48,673 nt of DNA from an uncultured Pelagibacteraceae bacterium (lineage in GTDB: Bacteria; Pseudomonadota; Alphaproteobacteria; Pelagibacterales; Pelagibacteraceae): positions 68,537 through 117,209 of the forward strand of contig CACKDD010000001.1 in NCBI GenBank assembly GCA_902598825.1, read 5' to 3'. Each line of letters begins with the position of its first letter. Positions within the stretch are counted from its first letter, which is position 1. Position numbers and translations under genes: made by a program. The notes under the pieces are model-generated. The model did no database searches and had not been told where the DNA came from. It was given only the letters and a program-made list of their open reading frames with translations. This document shows, piece after piece, positions 7,605 to 16,282 of this stretch.

Positions 7605-8110
7605 TTATAGTTTGCTAACCAATCAATAAACTTTTGATCATTAAAATCTATAGATCCAATTATTCTAGCAAACTCTAACCCATCCTTATTAAATAAAATT
7701 GAAGTTGGTATTCCTCTTAGGCCAAATTTTTTAGCCAAAGTTACAGGTGAATCAAAATAAATTTTTAAATTTTTTATTTTTAAATCTTCAAAAAATTTTA
7801 ATGAGTTTTCAAGATTATCTTGACCAACATTTATTGGAAAAATTTTTAATTTATCCAAATTTTCTCGTTTTTGTAATAAATCTAAAGATGGCATTTCTTC
7901 TTTGCAAGGAGCACACCAAGTTGCCCAAAAATTCAATAAGATCAAATTTCCTTGATAATCATTTAAGTCTATTTGATTATTTTGATCATCGAAAAACGTT
8001 AAATCTTTGTATTTTTTTAAATCTTTGTTTATAACGAGATTTTTTATATCAGATGCCTCTATGCCAAATGAGTTAAATATTAAAAAAATTAAAATTATTA
8101 AAAATCTCAT
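7601..8110 (-). CDS. tlpA: TlpA-like periplasmic thiol-disulfide oxidoreductase
   Basis: A 169-residue thioredoxin-fold protein. A signal peptide covers about residues 1-19 (hydrophobic LIILIFLIFNSFGIEA), followed by the AhpC/TSA-Redoxin fold. The active site is NFWATWCAPCKEEMP with Cys66 and Cys69, and the cis-Pro loop is RGIPTS. Such proteins reduce disulfides in cytochrome c or cytochrome oxidase assembly. It is divergent from argH with a 24-base spacer, and convergent with the HIG1 gene. This tlpA-argH divergent pairing is frequent in alphaproteobacteria. Confidence 0.9.
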   Translation of the reverse strand: MRFLIILIFLIFNSFGIEASDIKNLVINKDLKKYKDLTFFDDQNNQIDLNDYQGNLILLNFWATWCAPCKEEMPSLDLLQKRENLDKLKIFPINVGQDNLENSLKFFEDLKIKNLKIYFDSPVTLAKKFGLRGIPTSILFNKDGLEFARIIGSIDFNDQKFIDWLANYN

Positions 8111-8121
8111 GTTAAACAGGT

Positions 8122-8127
8122 ATAATT
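8122..8127 (+). promoter_or_regulatory. -10 element (TATAAT) of argH, predicted leaderless transcript
   Basis: A perfect TATAAT ends 7 bases before the argH ATG at 8135, so transcription would begin at or within a base of the start codon. The -35 region is only AT-rich. Confidence 0.4.
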
Positions 8128-8134
8128 AATTATC

Positions 8135-9529
8135 ATGGCAAAAAATAAAAACAACCAGGCAATATGGAATACAAGAATAAAAGACAATACATCTAATCTT
8201 TTTCAAAAAATTGGGAGCTCTATAAATATTGATAAAAGACTTTATAAGGAAGATATAGCTGTATCCATTGCTCATGTAGAGATGTTATTTAAACAAAAAA
8301 TAATAACTTTTAAAATTAAAAATAAAATTATTTATGGACTTAATAAAATAGAAAAAGAAATATCAAAAAATAAATTAGAATTTAGCAAAAAATATGAGGA
8401 TATTCATATGAATATTGAAAAAAGACTTTTTCAAATCATTGGTGATGAAGCAGGATATGTGCACACGGCCCGATCGAGAAATGATCAAGTTATAGCTGAC
8501 TTTAAAATATGGATTAAATCAGCGAATAAAGAAATAAATTTAAAATTAAATTCTTTAATTAAAACTTCGCTTAAATTAGCTGAAAAAAATATTTACACCA
8601 TAATGCCAGGCTTTACACATCTCAAAAATGCGCAAGCAATTTCTTTTTCACATTATCTTATGGCATATGTCGAAATGTTTAGCCGTGATAAAAAAAGATT
8701 TAATAACAATCTAGATAATTTAAATGAAAATCCTTTAGGTGTAGCTGCACTTACTGGAACATCATTTAATATTGACAGATACTATACTACAAAAAAATTA
8801 GGATTTAATAAACCAACTAACAATTCAATTGACACTGTTTCTGACAGAGATTTTGTTTTAGATTTTCTTTACAGTGTGTCAGTTTGTTCAATGCATATTT
8901 CTAGAATTGCAGAGGAACTTATTATTTGGAATTCTGATGCTTACAACTTAATAAATTTATCAGACAAAGTTGTTACTGGCTCATCTATAATGCCTCAAAA
9001 AAAAAATCCAGATCTTTTAGAATTCTTAAGAGGAAAATCAGGTAGTACTTATGGAAATTTATTTTCTATGCTAACAATTTTAAAAGGATTACCATTATCG
9101 TATTTTAAAGATCTTCAAGATGATAAAGAAATAGTTTTTAAATCCTATGATACTTTAATTGGTTGCTTAAAAATTTTTGAGGAAGTTGTAAAAAACTTAA
9201 GACCAAACAAAGAACAAATGCTTAATCTTGCAAATAATGGTTACATTACAGCGACAGACTTAGCGGATTATCTTGTTAGAAATCACTCCATGTCTTTTAG
9301 AAAAGCTTATCAAAAGACAGCGGGAATAGTAAATCTAGCAGAAAAAAAGAAAAAAAATCTTAATGAATTAAGTTTAGATGAAATGAAGAAAATTGTACCG
9401 GGGCTTCAAGGTGATGTTTTAAAAGTGTTTGATTTAAAGAATTCTGTTAATTCTAAAAGATCTTATGGAGGAACATCTTTTGATAATATTAAAAAAATGA
9501 TAATGAAGTATAAAAAAATAAATGATTAA
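8135..9529 (+). CDS. argH: Argininosuccinate lyase
   Basis: Last step of arginine synthesis: argininosuccinate to arginine plus fumarate, in the cytoplasm. The fumarase/aspartase superfamily signature GSSIMPQKKNPD is at about residues 283-294. The substrate-binding HTARSRNDQV (about 109-118) and the catalytic-His region TPGFTH-equivalent (IMPGFTHLKNAQ) are also present. At 464 residues it is full length. Its 3' end overlaps the lptM start by 8 bases. Confidence 0.97.
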   Translation: MAKNKNNQAIWNTRIKDNTSNLFQKIGSSINIDKRLYKEDIAVSIAHVEMLFKQKIITFKIKNKIIYGLNKIEKEISKNKLEFSKKYEDIHMNIEKRLFQIIGDEAGYVHTARSRNDQVIADFKIWIKSANKEINLKLNSLIKTSLKLAEKNIYTIMPGFTHLKNAQAISFSHYLMAYVEMFSRDKKRFNNNLDNLNENPLGVAALTGTSFNIDRYYTTKKLGFNKPTNNSIDTVSDRDFVLDFLYSVSVCSMHISRIAEELIIWNSDAYNLINLSDKVVTGSSIMPQKKNPDLLEFLRGKSGSTYGNLFSMLTILKGLPLSYFKDLQDDKEIVFKSYDTLIGCLKIFEEVVKNLRPNKEQMLNLANNGYITATDLADYLVRNHSMSFRKAYQKTAGIVNLAEKKKKNLNELSLDEMKKIVPGLQGDVLKVFDLKNSVNSKRSYGGTSFDNIKKMIMKYKKIND

Positions 9530-9653
9530 AAAAATTTTTTTCTTTTTAGCTCTAAGTTGCTTAATGGTTTCATGTGGAAAAAAAGGGGACCCTATATACA
9601 AAGATCCTGAAAAAAAAACTGATCTACAAACAGTTCTTAAAAACAAAGCATAA
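9522..9653 (+). CDS. lptM: LptM (YifL-like) small outer-membrane lipoprotein, 43 aa
   Basis: ATG 9522 to TAA 9651-9653, 43 residues. A basic n-region MIKK is followed by a hydrophobic segment and the lipobox-like MVSC with Cys18 as the lipidation site. CGKKGDPIY then matches the LptM signature CGxKGPLY. LptM promotes oxidative maturation of the LPS translocon LptD/LptE in E. coli. The gene lies between argH and lysA, where alphaproteobacteria and enterics (before dapF) carry it. It overlaps argH by 8 bases and lysA by one (TAATG). Position -3 is Met rather than Leu. Confidence 0.85.
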   Translation: MIKKIFFFLALSCLMVSCGKKGDPIYKDPEKKTDLQTVLKNKA

Positions 9654-10867
9654 TGAAATACATTAATAAAAAGCTTTCAATTGAAAAAGTTGCTGTAGAA
9701 AATATTGCTAAAAGATATAAAACTCCAACTTATTGTTATTCTTACAGAAAATTAAAAGAAAATATTGAAAATTTTAAGAAAAATTTTAAATCCTTTTCTC
9801 CATTAATATGTTTTTCAGTTAAATCTAACACAAATGTTAATTTGATTAGGGAAATTAGTAAATTCGGTCTTGGGGCGGATGTTGTATCGATGGGTGAATT
9901 AATGATAGCCATTAAAGCAGGCATAAAGCCCAAAAAAATCGTTTTTTCTGGAGTGGGAAAAACATCAAAGGAAATAGGCTATGCAGTTGATAAAAATATA
10001 CTATTAATAAATGCTGAATCTGAAAGTGAAATTAAAGAAATTGAAAGAATAGCAAAATCTAAAAAGAAAAAAGTTCATGTTGGTATAAGATTGAATCCTA
10101 ATACTGACGCAAAAACTTTAAAACAAATTTCAACTGGAAAAAAAGAAAATAAATTTGGTGTTAATGAAAAAACTTTTTGTGAACTAGTTAGATATTGTCA
10201 AAGCTCTAAAAATATAATCCTCAAATGTTTAAGTGTTCATATTGGGAGTCAAATTTTAGATCATAGACCATATGAAAAAATGCTTAGAATACTTGTTAAA
10301 ATTATAAATAAAGTTAATCATAAATTTGAATTTATAGATCTAGGTGGAGGAATGGGAATTTCTTATAATAATAATGATAAAAAACTAAATTACAAAAGAT
10401 ATAATAATGCTATTAAAAAATTTTTAAAAAATAGCAAATCGAAAATTATATTTGAACCTGGTAGATCAATTATAGGTGATACTGGCACTCTAGTTTCAAA
10501 AGTAATTTACATAAAAAAAAGTGGAAGAAAAAATTTTGTTATTATTAATGCTGCTATGAATGATTTTATGAGACCAGCATTATATGGAGCTTCACATAAA
10601 ATGTTGCCTTCTATCAAAAAAAATATTAATTCAAAAAAAACTTATGAAGTTGTAGGGCCAATTTGTGAGAGTACTGATAGATTTACTACTTTAAAAAGAT
10701 TTCAAGAGATTGAAGAAAACGATTTTTTAGTTATCTGTGATGTTGGAGCATATGGAATGTCTTTGAGCTCAAATTATAATCAAAGGCCTAAACCAATAGA
10801 GCTATTAATAAAAGGATCAAAAATTAAAATAATTAGAAAAAGACAAAAGCACAAAGACTTGATGTAG
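9653..10867 (+). CDS. lysA: Diaminopimelate decarboxylase
   Basis: Pyridoxal-phosphate enzyme converting meso-diaminopimelate to lysine. The PLP lysine is in CFSVKSNTN (about residues 53-61). The glycine-rich DLGGGMGIS, the EPGRSI motif, and the active-site Cys in VGPICESTDRF (about 330-340) are all present; 404 residues is full length. It follows lptM with a one-base overlap and precedes plsC by 3 bases, so the three genes are one unit. Confidence 0.96.
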   Translation: MKYINKKLSIEKVAVENIAKRYKTPTYCYSYRKLKENIENFKKNFKSFSPLICFSVKSNTNVNLIREISKFGLGADVVSMGELMIAIKAGIKPKKIVFSGVGKTSKEIGYAVDKNILLINAESESEIKEIERIAKSKKKKVHVGIRLNPNTDAKTLKQISTGKKENKFGVNEKTFCELVRYCQSSKNIILKCLSVHIGSQILDHRPYEKMLRILVKIINKVNHKFEFIDLGGGMGISYNNNDKKLNYKRYNNAIKKFLKNSKSKIIFEPGRSIIGDTGTLVSKVIYIKKSGRKNFVIINAAMNDFMRPALYGASHKMLPSIKKNINSKKTYEVVGPICESTDRFTTLKRFQEIEENDFLVICDVGAYGMSLSSNYNQRPKPIELLIKGSKIKIIRKRQKHKDLM

Positions 10868-10870
10868 CTT

Positions 10871-11581
10871 TTGACAAAAATGATTAGGAATATAATTTTT
10901 TCAATTTTCTTTTTCTTAGGAATAATAATTATTTCTTTAATTTTTTTGCCTGCATTTTTTTTACCAAAAAAAATAGTACTAATTGGTGGTAGGTTGATGG
11001 GGTATTGGACTGGTTTTTGCTTAAAAGTTTTTTTATCTACTAAGATTACCATTAAAGGTAAAGAAAATATGATTACAAATGAGAAGTTTTTTATAGCTGC
11101 TTCACATCAATCTATGTTTGAAACTTTTTATTTACAAACTATTTTTAATTCACCAATATTTATTTTGAAAAAAGAATTACTTCTTATACCTATATTTGGG
11201 TGGTATTTAAAAAAAATTGGATCAATTTCTATTCAAAGAGATAAAATAACTAAGGATAATTTAGGATTCTTTGAAAATATTTCAAAAAAAATTTCAAATT
11301 CAAATCAACCACTTATAATATTTCCACAAGGAACAAGAGTTTTGCCAAATGAAAGACCACCTTTTAAGAAAGGTGCTTCAAGAATTTATGAAGAATTAAA
11401 AATTACTTGCCAACCTGTTGCTATTAATTCTGGTTACGTTTGGCCTAAAAAGGGTTTAAAATATTCAAACAAAAATATAACTATTTCAATCTTAAAACCT
11501 ATAGAGCCCAAGTATTCTAAAGAAGAATTTATGAGAATTTTAGAAAATGATATCTATTCAGAATTAGATTTGTTAAATTAA
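10871..11581 (+). CDS. plsC: 1-acyl-sn-glycerol-3-phosphate acyltransferase (PlsC family)
   Basis: This enzyme makes phosphatidic acid from lysophosphatidic acid at the inner membrane. An N-terminal membrane helix (about residues 8-35) precedes the acyltransferase domain. Motif I is ASHQSMFETF, i.e. His-x4-Glu where His-x4-Asp is usual. Motif III is IFPQGTRVLP (Gln in place of the common Glu). The frame opens with TTG at 10871; ATG 10880 is an equally good start and gives 233 residues. The stop overlaps that of convergent dnaN in a shared TTAA. Confidence 0.87.
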   Translation: MTKMIRNIIFSIFFFLGIIIISLIFLPAFFLPKKIVLIGGRLMGYWTGFCLKVFLSTKITIKGKENMITNEKFFIAASHQSMFETFYLQTIFNSPIFILKKELLLIPIFGWYLKKIGSISIQRDKITKDNLGFFENISKKISNSNQPLIIFPQGTRVLPNERPPFKKGASRIYEELKITCQPVAINSGYVWPKKGLKYSNKNITISILKPIEPKYSKEEFMRILENDIYSELDLLN

Positions 11582-12690
11582 CCTTTCATAGGCATTACTA
11601 CAAAAATGCTGTCAAAGTCGCCTGGATCCTTTATTAATACTGGAGATCCAGTATCATTAAAAAATAACTCTATTTTACTTCCATCAAGTTGAGATGCTAC
11701 ATCTAATAGATATCTCGAATTAAAACTGATTTCTAGCTCATTATCAAATTGTACAGAAAGTAATTCTTTTCCATCTCCACTATTAGTATTATTTACAGAC
11801 AAGTTCAAAGTGTCTTTAGCTAAATTAAACTTTACACCATCCTTTTTATCAAGCGATACAGAAGCAACTCGATCAACAGAGTCTAAAAAAAGTTTAAGGT
11901 CTATTTCTAATTTTTTTTGATTATTTTTTGGTATTACCTGAATATAATTTGGAAACTTTCCATCAATTAATTTTGAAATCAAAATACTATTATTTAATTC
12001 AAACTTTATTTTAGTTTTAATGTTTGAAATTTTTACATCTCCTTCATAATTTTCTAATAATGAACATAATTGAAAAATAGTTTTCTTTGGCAATATTATA
12101 GGATCAAAGTCTATTTTTTGATCTAGTCTTATCTTTGATATAGACATCCTGTGACTGTCTGTGGCAACAGCTGTAAGATAATTTTTATTCTCAAATTCTG
12201 TTTGATGAAAATAGATCCCACTTAAATAATGTCTTGTTTCGTCATTTGAAACAGAAAACTTACATTTATTTAATAATTTTAAAAGGCTTTTTGATTTTAT
12301 TGAGAATTCATTTTGATTAAAGTTTTCATCTGTTAATGGAAATTCTGAAGCACTTATACAGTTAAGATTAAAAACAGATTTTTCAGACTCTAGATGTAAT
12401 TTACTTATGTTTGTTAAGGTTAAATTGATTTTTTTTCCAGAAGAAAATTTTCTCACGATATCGTACATAATTGCTGATGTTGTTGTTATTTTACCTTCTT
12501 CCAAAACTTCAACGTTATCTATTTGATGTATAAAAATTAAATCTAAATCAGTAGCTGTAATAGTAAGTTTTGACTTTTCTGCGTTTAATAAAATATTTGA
12601 CAATATTGGAAGAGTGCTTCTTTTTTCTATCACTCCTTGACAGTAATTTAGTGCTTGTTGTAAATCTTGCTGGTTAAGGTTAAATTTCAT
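11578..12690 (-). CDS. dnaN: DNA polymerase III beta subunit (sliding clamp)
   Basis: A ring-shaped processivity clamp. Its 370 residues make three clamp domains of about 120 each. The N-terminus MKFNLNQQDLQQALNYCQGVIEKRSTLPILSNILL and the C-terminus SPVLIKDPGDFDSIFVVMPMKG are diagnostic; the final VMPM segment forms part of the client-binding pocket. It overlaps dnaA by 11 bases, so the two are translationally coupled. recF does not follow; the next gene is the convergent plsC. Confidence 0.97.
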   Translation of the reverse strand: MKFNLNQQDLQQALNYCQGVIEKRSTLPILSNILLNAEKSKLTITATDLDLIFIHQIDNVEVLEEGKITTTSAIMYDIVRKFSSGKKINLTLTNISKLHLESEKSVFNLNCISASEFPLTDENFNQNEFSIKSKSLLKLLNKCKFSVSNDETRHYLSGIYFHQTEFENKNYLTAVATDSHRMSISKIRLDQKIDFDPIILPKKTIFQLCSLLENYEGDVKISNIKTKIKFELNNSILISKLIDGKFPNYIQVIPKNNQKKLEIDLKLFLDSVDRVASVSLDKKDGVKFNLAKDTLNLSVNNTNSGDGKELLSVQFDNELEISFNSRYLLDVASQLDGSKIELFFNDTGSPVLIKDPGDFDSIFVVMPMKG

Positions 12691-14128
12691 TTTCCGTATT
12701 ATTATACAATATTTGATTTTTAAGTTTGTTTATATTGTCAACCATATCTAGATCTTTAACTTTTAATTTTTCAATAGTTTTCACAGAATGTATTATGGTT
12801 GTATGATCTCTATTTGAGAACTCTCTACCAATTTCAGGCAAAGATTTTGAAGTTAAGATTTTTGTTAAATATATAGCTGTCTGTCTTGGTCTCACTAAAT
12901 ATCTTGATCTTCTTGAAGATAACATTTCATTTTTACTAATCTTAAAAAATTTACATACAACCGTTTGAATTTGATCAATAGTCACCTTATTCTCATATAA
13001 ATTTAGCAGATCTTTCAGTACCACTTTAGTTTCAGCAAGATTTGGTAATTTCTTATAAATTCTTGAAAATGATACTACTCGATTGATTGCTCCAACTAGT
13101 TCTCTTACGCTGCTTGTTATTTCTGAACTGATAAAATCAGTAATTTCTTGGGATATTTTAAATTCTTCAGCGTATAAACTATTTAAATCTTTAATTTTAT
13201 TTTCAACAATTTTTTTTCTTAGTTCATAATCTGGTTTTTGAATATCAACAACTAATCCCCCTGAAAATCTAGATTTAATTCTTTCTTGTATTCTTGATAA
13301 TTTATTTGGAGATCTATCTGCAGAAACAATAATTTGAGATCCCTTATCTAACAAAGCATTAAAAGTATGAAAGAATTCTTCTTGCATTGCCTCTTTACCA
13401 TTCATAAATTGGATATCATCTATTAATAAAATGTCAGTATTTCTAAAATACTCTTTAAATTTAACCATATCATTTGATTTAATAGACTTAACAAACTGAT
13501 ACATAAATCGTTCTGCTGAAATAAACATCACTTTATTATTTTTTTTTAATTCTAGGCCTATCGAATTTAAGAGATGCGTCTTACCCATCCCAACACCACC
13601 ATAAATATAGAGCGGGTTATAATGAGAAATATTTTCTGAAACTTTTACGGAAGCTTGATAAGCAAGATTGTTACTCGATCCAGTAATAAAATTTCCGAAT
13701 TTTTTATTTGGATCTATACGATTATATTGAAGATATGAGTCTTTTATAAAAGATACATTTTCTTTACTTTCTAGAGGTCTGGTATTTTGATTATCACTGA
13801 TGTTGTCATTGTTTTTTTCAACAATTTTAAATTCAATTCGAATTATATCTTTTTTATGATCTTTGATAATTTTTAAAATTTGGTCTAGATATCTTGAGGT
13901 AATCCAATCTCGTATAAATCTTGTAGGAACAGAAAGCAGTACGTAATTATTTATTTCTTCCTCAAAACTAATTTTTTTAAGCCAACTTTCATAGATATCA
14001 GCCCCTAATTTATTTTTCATTTCTGTCTGGACTTTTAGCCAATCAAAAATTTCTACTTTTGAATTGCTGAAATTTTTATTTGTGTAAGAACTATTCATAT
14101 TTATTGGGGAGACTCCAGTTAGAGCCAT
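12680..14128 (-). CDS. dnaA: Chromosomal replication initiator DnaA
   Basis: An AAA+ ATPase that melts oriC. Domain I begins around residue 27 (FDWLKVQTEMKNKLGADIYESWLKKI). Walker A GGVGMGKTHLLN is near 177-188, Walker B ILLIDDIQF follows, and the C-terminal DNA-binding signature is SNRDHTTIIHSV. At 482 residues it is normal. The start at 14128 gives a 26-residue leader; ATG at residue 11 (14098) is an alternative. dnaN follows with overlap. rpsT lies upstream after a 243-base AT-rich spacer with no convincing cluster of DnaA boxes. Confidence 0.97.
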   Translation of the reverse strand: MALTGVSPINMNSSYTNKNFSNSKVEIFDWLKVQTEMKNKLGADIYESWLKKISFEEEINNYVLLSVPTRFIRDWITSRYLDQILKIIKDHKKDIIRIEFKIVEKNNDNISDNQNTRPLESKENVSFIKDSYLQYNRIDPNKKFGNFITGSSNNLAYQASVKVSENISHYNPLYIYGGVGMGKTHLLNSIGLELKKNNKVMFISAERFMYQFVKSIKSNDMVKFKEYFRNTDILLIDDIQFMNGKEAMQEEFFHTFNALLDKGSQIIVSADRSPNKLSRIQERIKSRFSGGLVVDIQKPDYELRKKIVENKIKDLNSLYAEEFKISQEITDFISSEITSSVRELVGAINRVVSFSRIYKKLPNLAETKVVLKDLLNLYENKVTIDQIQTVVCKFFKISKNEMLSSRRSRYLVRPRQTAIYLTKILTSKSLPEIGREFSNRDHTTIIHSVKTIEKLKVKDLDMVDNINKLKNQILYNNTENEI

Positions 14129-14371
14129 AATGAGATTATTGCAACAAATTTTTTAAAAAAAAATAAAAAAAATAAAATCTAGGATTGTGTAAATTTATTT
14201 ATTAAAATATAAAATTACTTGACAGAAAATTTATTTACAATTTTAAGAAATAAAATTTATAATTGAATTTAATATGTTTAAATATTTACTAAATCTAAAT
14301 ATTGTTTAACCAAGCTATCAAAGTATATATGAAGTGTATGCTTAAAGTTGAATCAACTTAAAGTTTATAAT
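14129..14371. other. AT-rich spacer between rpsT and dnaA
   Basis: 243 bases and strongly AT-rich. Contents I can support: the dyad at 14341-14363, one degenerate DnaA-box-like TTATTTACA (14231-14239), and a poly-A/T stretch just upstream of dnaA. It presumably contains the dnaA promoter, but no clear -35/-10 pair on the minus strand stands out. Confidence 0.6.
14341..14363. promoter_or_regulatory. 23-bp near-perfect dyad downstream of rpsT / upstream of dnaA
   Basis: AAGTTGA (14345-14351) and TCAACTT (14353-14359) flank a single base. After one A/A mismatch the pairing continues as CTT/AAG, giving an 11-bp dyad with one mismatch. No T-run follows on the minus strand, so it is more like a protein-binding site or an mRNA 3'-end hairpin than an intrinsic terminator. 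Confidence 0.55.
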
Positions 14372-14632
14372 TTAAATTAAAGATATCTTTTTAGAGATTC
14401 TCGAAACATTTCTTGATGCGTTCTGTTTTTTGATTATACCAGATTTTGCAACTTTCATTAATTCAGAATTCAACTTAGGTAAGAATTTAACAGCTTCAGA
14501 TTTATTTTTTTTTTCTATTAAAAGGTTCATTTTCTTCAAAGCATTTTTGTATCTACTTTTTCTTGCTTTATTGACAGAAGTTTGTTTAGAAATTCTTCTT
14601 ATTCTTTTGATTGCAGATTTGGTATTAGCCAT
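14372..14632 (-). CDS. rpsT: 30S ribosomal protein S20
   Basis: A primary 16S rRNA-binding protein of 86 residues, the usual length. MANTKSAIKRIRRISKQTSVNKARKSRYKNALKK is diagnostic and the rest is basic and helical. The order mutM-rpsT-dnaA on one strand is common in alphaproteobacteria. No strong Shine-Dalgarno is visible. Confidence 0.96.
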   Translation of the reverse strand: MANTKSAIKRIRRISKQTSVNKARKSRYKNALKKMNLLIEKKNKSEAVKFLPKLNSELMKVAKSGIIKKQNASRNVSRISKKISLI

Positions 14633-14682
14633 ATGCGCAGGGGTATAACTTGAGAATTAATATTGGTCAATTAAATAATTGA

Positions 14683-15546
14683 TTATTTTTGACAAAAATT
14701 ACAAAAGAAAGTTGATCTATTTGAAATAGTTTTTTTTCTAATAATACCTTTACATTTAGAACGTTTGCAATTTAATCCTTGTCTTTCATAAACATTAAAA
14801 TCTTTTTGAAAGCTACCCATATCACCCTCTGTATTCTTGAAATCCTTTATACTTGAGCCTCCTTTTTTAATCGCATTTGATAGAACCTTTTTACAATTGA
14901 TAATAATTTTTTTACAATCTTTATTTTTTAATAAACGTACTTTTTTGGTAGGATTAATTTTACTCAAAAATAAAATTTCACTTGCATAAATATTACCAAT
15001 ACCTGATACAAAATTTTGATCTAACAAAAAATTTTTAATATTTTTTTTTTTACCCTTAAAAAACGAAAGTATATAACTTAAATTAAAATTAGAGGAAAAA
15101 GGTTCTGGGCCAAGATGCTCAAATCTTTTTTTTAATAAATTTGAGTCCCTTATAATTTGTAAAAAACCAAATCTTCTTGGATCATTATAAATAATCTTTA
15201 AATCTGAAAAAATTATTTCTATGTGATTATGTTTATTTGGTAAAATTGGAGAATTATAGAAGCTAGTATTTGTTAAAAAGTTTTTTTTGTTATTGAATAC
15301 CAAATGTATTGTCCCTGACATACCAAGATGTAATAAACAAAAACTATAGTTTGATAAAGATAGGATTAAATACTTTGAAAATCTATCTACTTTAATTATC
15401 TTCTGACCTTTTAAAGAATTTTCAAATTTTAAAGGAATTTTAAATCTTAAGTTTCTATTTCTTATTATTACATTTTTAACCTTTTTGTATTTAATGTTTT
15501 TATCTAGCGATTGTCTTACAATTTCTACTTCTGGTAATTCTGGCAT
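14683..15546 (-). CDS. mutM: Formamidopyrimidine-DNA glycosylase (Fpg)
   Basis: This enzyme removes 8-oxoguanine and other oxidised purines and nicks the AP site. The catalytic N-terminus MPELPEVEIVRQSL supplies Pro2 and Glu3; LLHLGMSG and the helix-two-turn-helix FVSGIGNIYASEILF follow. The C-terminal zinc finger is C-x4-C ... C-x2-C (NCKRSKC and FFCNFCQ). At 287 residues it is full length. It is divergent from ubiE across a 31-base spacer. Confidence 0.96.
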   Translation of the reverse strand: MPELPEVEIVRQSLDKNIKYKKVKNVIIRNRNLRFKIPLKFENSLKGQKIIKVDRFSKYLILSLSNYSFCLLHLGMSGTIHLVFNNKKNFLTNTSFYNSPILPNKHNHIEIIFSDLKIIYNDPRRFGFLQIIRDSNLLKKRFEHLGPEPFSSNFNLSYILSFFKGKKKNIKNFLLDQNFVSGIGNIYASEILFLSKINPTKKVRLLKNKDCKKIIINCKKVLSNAIKKGGSSIKDFKNTEGDMGSFQKDFNVYERQGLNCKRSKCKGIIRKKTISNRSTFFCNFCQK

Positions 15547-15577
15547 TTGATACTATATTCAATATATATTAATTATT

Positions 15578-16282
15578 ATGCAACAATATCTACAAAATAA
15601 AAAAGGATTAGTGCAAAATGTTTTTGATCAAGTTTATGATCAATACGACCTAATGAATGATTTTATGTCATTAGGGGTTCATAGATTGTGGAAAAAAGAT
15701 CTGTTAAATATGATGAATCCATCATCAAATCAAAAACTAATTGATGTGGCGTGTGGAACTGGAGATATAGCTAAGCTCTTTCTAAATAATGTAAATAAAA
15801 AGTCTTATGTAACATGCGTTGACCCAAATATCAGTATGATAAAAAAAGGCAAAGAAAAACTAAAAAAATTTAATAACTTAAACTGGGTTACGGCTTCAGC
15901 AGAAAAACTTCCTATGGATATAAATTCATTTGATTTTTATACTATTAGTTTCGGTTTAAGAAATACAAAAGATTTAAATAAATCTTTAAGTGAGGCATAT
16001 AGAGTATTAAAACCTGGTGGGAGATATTTATGTCTGGAATTTTCGAAAATAGAAAATTCTGGATTGGATTTTATATATAAAAAATATTCAAAAGTTATTC
16101 CTTCAATTGGAAAATTGATTGTTGGTGAAAATGAACCTTACAAATATCTTGTGAAGAGTATTGAAAACTTCGTTAACCAAGATGAATTGATTGATTTAAT
16201 GAAAAAAAATGGTTTTCAAAATTGTACTTACAGAAACCTATCTGGCGGAATAGTTGCCATACATAGTGGATGGAAAATTTAA
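15578..16282 (+). CDS. ubiE: Ubiquinone/menaquinone C-methyltransferase UbiE
   Basis: SAM-dependent C-methylation of the quinone ring. The start of the fold is VFDQVYDQYDLMNDFMSLGVHRLWK, motif I is IDVACGTGDIAKL (about residues 54-66), and YTISFGLRNTKDLNKSL plus RVLKPGGRYLCLEFSK are family-specific. At 234 residues it is normal. It starts the operon ubiE-ubiB-coaBC-dut-moeB-SH3 and overlaps ubiB by 13 bases. An AT-rich -10-like element lies within 8-13 bases of the ATG, so the leader is very short. Confidence 0.96.
   Translation: MQQYLQNKKGLVQNVFDQVYDQYDLMNDFMSLGVHRLWKKDLLNMMNPSSNQKLIDVACGTGDIAKLFLNNVNKKSYVTCVDPNISMIKKGKEKLKKFNNLNWVTASAEKLPMDINSFDFYTISFGLRNTKDLNKSLSEAYRVLKPGGRYLCLEFSKIENSGLDFIYKKYSKVIPSIGKLIVGENEPYKYLVKSIENFVNQDELIDLMKKNGFQNCTYRNLSGGIVAIHSGWKI

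Noticed and set aside
14129..14371. oriC between rpsT and dnaA
   Set aside because: Only one degenerate DnaA-box-like 9-mer and no cluster; in alphaproteobacteria the origin often lies elsewhere.
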